From: DAOUJH01 sp965116555 | Lineage (GTDB): Bacteria > Chloroflexota > Dehalococcoidia > Lucifugimonadales > QGNO01 | DNA: 64,000 bases | Assembly (NCBI GenBank): GCA_965116555.1 | Contig: OZ220698.1 | Span: forward strand, 372,001 to 436,000 | Direction: 5' to 3' | Shown: positions 60,878 through 64,000 of the stretch, piece after piece | How positions within the stretch are numbered: the stretch's first letter is position 1 | Layout: every line of letters begins with the position of its first letter | The notes under the pieces: generated by a model | Seen by the model: the letters and a program-made list of their open reading frames with translations, nothing else | Told to the model about the DNA's origin: nothing | The model's database searches: none | Program-made: the position numbers and the translations under genes

Positions 60878-61615
60878 GTGACGGTCAACAGCAGGAGTGA
60901 TCGATTTAGCCCCCAACTCTTCGACCTGTTAGCCAGGGGCAAAATGGGCGATTGCAGGCTCACCCCTGACGGCTCCAACTACACCTTTCTTACCACGGTT
61001 TCCCAGGGCGATGAAGAACTCAAGGTGATCTACAAGCCTCGCCGTGGCGAGATGCCTCTGTGGGACTTTCCCGGAGGCACCCTCTACCTCAGGGAGTACG
61101 CCTCTTACCTGCTCAGCGAAGCCCTGGGTTGGGGTTACGTGCCGCCCACCGTGATCCGCGACGGGGAATTTGGAGAAGGCTCGGTGCAGCTCTACGTGGA
61201 GTGCGATAGAAGAGAGCACTACTTCACCCTCCGCGAACGTTTCGTAGATGACATGCTGCGCGTCTGCGCCTTTGACGTCGTGGCCAACAACGCGGATAGA
61301 AAGGCGACTCACACTCTGCTGGGCAACGACGGCGGCGTATGGCTGATTGACCATGGCATCACCTTCCACGCTGAGCACAAGTTGAGGACGGTGATATGGG
61401 ACTTTGCCGGACAACCGTTGCCGCACTGGCTGCTGGAAGAGATGGAGGCCCTTAGGGACAGCTTCGATGCGCCGGGAGGTCTGCGCGAAGACCTGAGCAA
61501 GCTGCTCAGCAATGTAGAAGTGGACGCGACTCGATACAGGTTGCGGACGCTTATAGATGAAGGAGAGTTCCCTATTCCCACCCTGAGACGGGCCATTCCT
61601 TGGCCGTGGCTCTAG
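60878..61615 (+). CDS. SCO1664 family (PI3/4-kinase-like) protein
   Basis: 245 residues. KVIYKPRRGEMPLWDFPGGTLYLREYASYLLSEALG is a kinase-like nucleotide and substrate region; FDVVANNADRKATHTLLG and WLIDHGITFHAEHKLRTVIWDF provide NxD and D-H-G motifs like those of PI3/4-kinase-like folds. Probable phosphotransferase, substrate unknown. GTG start with GGAG 7 bases upstream, 12 bases after the DUF3090 gene. Confidence 0.85.
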   Translation: MTVNSRSDRFSPQLFDLLARGKMGDCRLTPDGSNYTFLTTVSQGDEELKVIYKPRRGEMPLWDFPGGTLYLREYASYLLSEALGWGYVPPTVIRDGEFGEGSVQLYVECDRREHYFTLRERFVDDMLRVCAFDVVANNADRKATHTLLGNDGGVWLIDHGITFHAEHKLRTVIWDFAGQPLPHWLLEEMEALRDSFDAPGGLREDLSKLLSNVEVDATRYRLRTLIDEGEFPIPTLRRAIPWPWL

Positions 61616-61616
61616 C

Positions 61617-62378
61617 TCAGAGCCACAGCGCTCCCCGCTGATAGCCGCCCGTGAGCTGCAACGCAGTCCCGGACACCCATCTTGAAGCTGGACTGACCAG
61701 GTACAACACGGCTTGACCCACGTCGCGCGGGGCGCCGAGTCCAAGAGGGTAACTTCTGATCCTTGCCTCGCGCTCTTCCTGCGACCAGCCAAAATCCCGC
61801 GACTCTACTTCGCCAGGCATGATGGCGTTTACCCGCACGCCCTTGTCCGCTACGTGGGCCGAGAAGGCGGCCGTAAGCCCAATCAGACCTGCTTTGGCCG
61901 CATTGTACGCCGGAGATCCACCTGCGCTGGCGACCCGCGCCGCCTGCGAGCTTATGTTCACAATGCACCCTTCTCCGGCTTCCAGCATGGGCTTGAGAGC
62001 GGCTTGGGAGCAGTAGAACACGCCGCTTAAGTTCACGTCGATCACCCGTTGCCACTCCTCTATCGGTAGGTCCCACGCGTTGCCCCTGGGCGCGTCTATT
62101 CCCGCGTTGTTGACCAGGATGTCCAGACGGCCGTACTCTTCCAGGGCAAGCTCTACAAGGCGGAGGGCGTCTTCCGGTATGCTGGTGTCCATTACCATGT
62201 GGCTTGCCCTACCGCCCTTGGAGCGCACCTCGTCAGCGGTAGCCGTCGAATCCTGAATGTCGCCGATGACTATCGCGGCGCCGGCTTCGGCAAGGACCTG
62301 CGCAATGCCTCGTCCGATACCCTGTGCGGCCCCGGTGACTATGGCCACCTTTCCGTCGAGCCTGTAGCTGTCCGTCAT
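61617..62378 (-). CDS. Short-chain dehydrogenase/reductase (glucose-1-dehydrogenase-like)
   Basis: 253 residues. TGAAQGIGRGIA cofactor motif, NNAGI, catalytic NISSQAA...YNAAKAG and the LTGGYQRGALWL end. NAD(P)-dependent. GGGAGG lies before the ATG. Its stop lies one base from the stop of the SCO1664-like gene, so the two converge tightly. Confidence 0.92.
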   Translation of the reverse strand: MTDSYRLDGKVAIVTGAAQGIGRGIAQVLAEAGAAIVIGDIQDSTATADEVRSKGGRASHMVMDTSIPEDALRLVELALEEYGRLDILVNNAGIDAPRGNAWDLPIEEWQRVIDVNLSGVFYCSQAALKPMLEAGEGCIVNISSQAARVASAGGSPAYNAAKAGLIGLTAAFSAHVADKGVRVNAIMPGEVESRDFGWSQEEREARIRSYPLGLGAPRDVGQAVLYLVSPASRWVSGTALQLTGGYQRGALWL

Positions 62379-62414
62379 CCCGTTCCTCCCTGGGGATCCG
62401 CCGGTTCCGTGAGC

Positions 62415-62861
62415 TTAGACGCACTCCCCCGGCTTGCTTCGCTTTTCCAGGCAGTCAAAGATACTGTCCGCCAGAAAGACCGCAGCGCCTCTTGAAACAG
62501 AGTCGGGCATCGCTGCCAGCAGTCCTCGTGGCTTCATCTCCGCGCTCCATATCAGCTTTGTCTGGCCCAGATGCTCCTTCAACCTCATTTCGGTCAGAAT
62601 CTCAAAAGCGCTGCCAATGGACTTACCGTCTATCTTTATCCTGGCCTGATGATTCTCCATGCCCAGCACTTCAAAGTTCAGCGTGACCGTCCCCTTCAAG
62701 AAAGTGAAAAAGTGGTCCACTTTGACAACGAAGCGCCTGGGGCTTTCTTCCTTGAAGCTCTTGATTCTGGGAATGCATTCACTTATCCCCCGGAGGTCAG
62801 ACGTGAGTTTCCAGACCTCCTCCACGGGAGCATCGATTGAATATTCTTTCTCTACATGCAT
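62415..62861 (-). CDS. SRPBCC/CoxG-like protein
   Basis: 148 residues with the START/Bet v1-like fold used to bind hydrophobic ligands: YSIDAPVEEVWKLTSDLRGISECIPRIKSF at the N-terminus matches CoxG/polyketide-cyclase-like proteins. Ligand unknown. No ribosome site; GATAAT lies 9 bases before the ATG, so the mRNA may be leaderless. Confidence 0.8.
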   Translation of the reverse strand: MHVEKEYSIDAPVEEVWKLTSDLRGISECIPRIKSFKEESPRRFVVKVDHFFTFLKGTVTLNFEVLGMENHQARIKIDGKSIGSAFEILTEMRLKEHLGQTKLIWSAEMKPRGLLAAMPDSVSRGAAVFLADSIFDCLEKRSKPGECV

Positions 62862-62863
62862 AA

Positions 62864-62883
62864 TTAGGTAATTATCGGCCTAA
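62864..62883. promoter_or_regulatory. Inverted repeat in the divergent promoter region
   Basis: TTAGG (62864-62868) and CCTAA (62879-62883) are inverted halves in the short gap between the SRPBCC gene and acyl-CoA dehydrogenase. A divergent operator is possible. Confidence 0.3.
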
Positions 62884-62915
62884 TATTAACCAGTACTGGG
62901 TTTGTGTTGCAGTCC

Positions 62916-64000
62916 ATGAGCACGGAAGACAAGAAAACCTTAGAAGACGTACAACACTTCTGCAATAATCTTCGCCCTTTGGAAGACATATTTTACCTTG
63001 AACACAGGTACAACGACCAACTGATTCCACTTGCACGGGAATCGAACATTCTGGGCATGCCGGTCAAGGAGCAGTACGGCGGCAGAGGTTTGAGCAGTTT
63101 GTTGTATGCGGAAGCTATTGAAAGCATCGCCGCGGAAGGCGCCGGTATACGGACGTTCTTCTCCGGGCATTCCTCTCTGGGGCAGAAGACCATACAGCAC
63201 TTTGGTACGGATCTGCAGAAGCAAAAGTATCTTGCCCCTTCAACCAGAGGGGAGATCATCTTGGCATTTGCCCTCACGGAGCCGGATGCGGGAAGCGATC
63301 CGCTCTCAATGACGATGAGCTGGGAGGACAAAGGCGACCACTATCTCCTGAACGGAGTCAAGTACCTCATCTCCAATGCGGGCATTGCCGATGTCATCAT
63401 CACGTTCGCCAGGGGGGCGGATGGATGGATAAGCGCTTTCCTTGTCGATACAAGGGAAGAGGGCATTGAGCGGGAGGATCTGACCGCAAAGATGGGCATG
63501 CCGACCACCAACACAGGCATGTTCGAGTTGACCGACTATCGAGTCCCCAGGGAGAACCTCCTCGGCAAGAAGGGCGACGGTTGGAACATAGCCAAGTATT
63601 CATTGTTGAACGGCCGCCTGAGCGTTGCCGCCGGCAGCGTTGGCACCATATCCGACTGCTTGGCGGAGTCCGTGAGCTTCGCCAAAGAGAGGGTGCAGCA
63701 CAGGAAAGCAATAGCCAGGCATCAACTTGTTCAAGAGCACATCGCGATAATGAAGACAAACTTGGAGTCGTCCAGGCTGATGGTCAGGAGGGCCGCCCAG
63801 CTGGTGGACAGGTTTGAGGCCGAAGGCGACGACGAATCGTTCGAAGCTGCCGATACCGCGGTAGCCGAGGCCAAGTTTCACGCCACCAATGCCGCCTGGG
63901 ACGCCGCCGATAGGGGTGTTCAGATATTAGGAGGTAGGGGATGGTCGTTCCTCTACAGGCCGGGCAGGCACCTTGTGGATACCAGGGTCTGCCGCATATA
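62916..64000 (+). CDS. Acyl-CoA dehydrogenase, partial
   Basis: The frame from ATG 62916 is open to the right window edge (361 codons visible). LTEPDAGSDPLSM, RVPRENLLGKKGDGWNIAKY and QILGGRGWSFLYRPGR are diagnostic of FAD acyl-CoA dehydrogenases; the C-terminal few residues are missing. It would oxidise an acyl-CoA to its 2,3-enoyl-CoA. The 54-base gap to the divergent SRPBCC gene suggests shared control. No clear ribosome site. Confidence 0.92.
   Translation, partial: MSTEDKKTLEDVQHFCNNLRPLEDIFYLEHRYNDQLIPLARESNILGMPVKEQYGGRGLSSLLYAEAIESIAAEGAGIRTFFSGHSSLGQKTIQHFGTDLQKQKYLAPSTRGEIILAFALTEPDAGSDPLSMTMSWEDKGDHYLLNGVKYLISNAGIADVIITFARGADGWISAFLVDTREEGIEREDLTAKMGMPTTNTGMFELTDYRVPRENLLGKKGDGWNIAKYSLLNGRLSVAAGSVGTISDCLAESVSFAKERVQHRKAIARHQLVQEHIAIMKTNLESSRLMVRRAAQLVDRFEAEGDDESFEAADTAVAEAKFHATNAAWDAADRGVQILGGRGWSFLYRPGRHLVDTRVCRI

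Noticed and set aside
1..64000. tRNA or rRNA genes
   Set aside because: No GGTTCGA-type T-loop with matching acceptor ends or conserved rRNA stretches was seen by eye; a tRNAscan/Infernal run would settle it.

Overview
The window looks like a chromosomal segment of an uncultivated Chloroflexota bacterium, most likely near the SAR202/Dehalococcoidia clade. This placement rests on gene content only: several long MaoC-type double-hotdog paralogs, an F420-type luciferase-like oxidoreductase, a DUF3090/SCO1664-like pair, an ECF sigma factor coupled to a DUF5667-like membrane protein, surface lipoproteins with Thr/Pro-rich linkers, and several promoters that appear to give leaderless mRNAs. No rRNA, tRNA, CRISPR array or complete insertion sequence was seen. 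Two single-base frame breaks (near 10880 and 20450) may be real or assembly errors.

Layout. 1-6.5 kb: end of a NUDIX hydrolase, then a leftward block with an acyl-CoA carboxylase carboxyltransferase, a small ORF, isocitrate dehydrogenase, malate dehydrogenase and a HemL-like aminotransferase, followed by an ATC-hydrolase-family gene. 6.5-8.4 kb: citramalate synthase cimA behind a T-box leader with a recognisable promoter and terminator. 8.5-14.1 kb: two paralogous lipoprotein/membrane proteins with W-x-D-G helical repeats, the larger ending in a HEAAH metalloprotease-like domain, and a threonine-dehydratase-like gene. The regulatory region between these genes is duplicated, and one copy carries a 324-bp MITE-like insertion that the other copy lacks. 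14.2-17.8 kb: ECF sigma factor, DUF5667-like partner and an ABC-F ATPase. 18.1-22.8 kb: a GC-rich, very large secreted FN3-repeat protein, split by a frame break.

23-29.3 kb: peroxiredoxin, cupin, a lipoprotein with four tandem Cache-like modules, an NCS2 permease fused to an RsbW/HATPase-like domain, and a sodium:solute symporter. 29.4-32.7 kb: a cobalamin riboswitch followed by cobT-cobS-phosphatase-cobU, a lower-ligand/salvage operon. 32.8-38.7 kb: three MaoC-like paralogs and a gamma-glutamyltranspeptidase. 38.9-45.9 kb: a secreted protein divergent from a membrane-bound XRE regulator, an MFS transporter, katG and a methyltransferase. 46-54.3 kb: a UroD-like enzyme preceded by a 52-residue basic protein, then a rightward run glcD-glcE-glcF-arylsulfotransferase-like-LLM oxidoreductase-SDR.

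54.3-64 kb: a DUF4097-like lipoprotein bracketed by REP-like hairpins (one carrying a remnant of an SDR 3' end), a class V aminotransferase, a lipoate-ligase-like protein, a fourth MaoC paralog, a small-protein/clan-AA protease pair, the DUF3090-SCO1664 pair, an SDR, an SRPBCC protein and the start of an acyl-CoA dehydrogenase. Overall the segment suggests an aerobic or microaerobic heterotroph (katG, peroxiredoxin, glycolate-oxidase-like proteins) that makes or breaks down unusual acyl-CoA and organic-acid compounds and regulates through RNA leaders.
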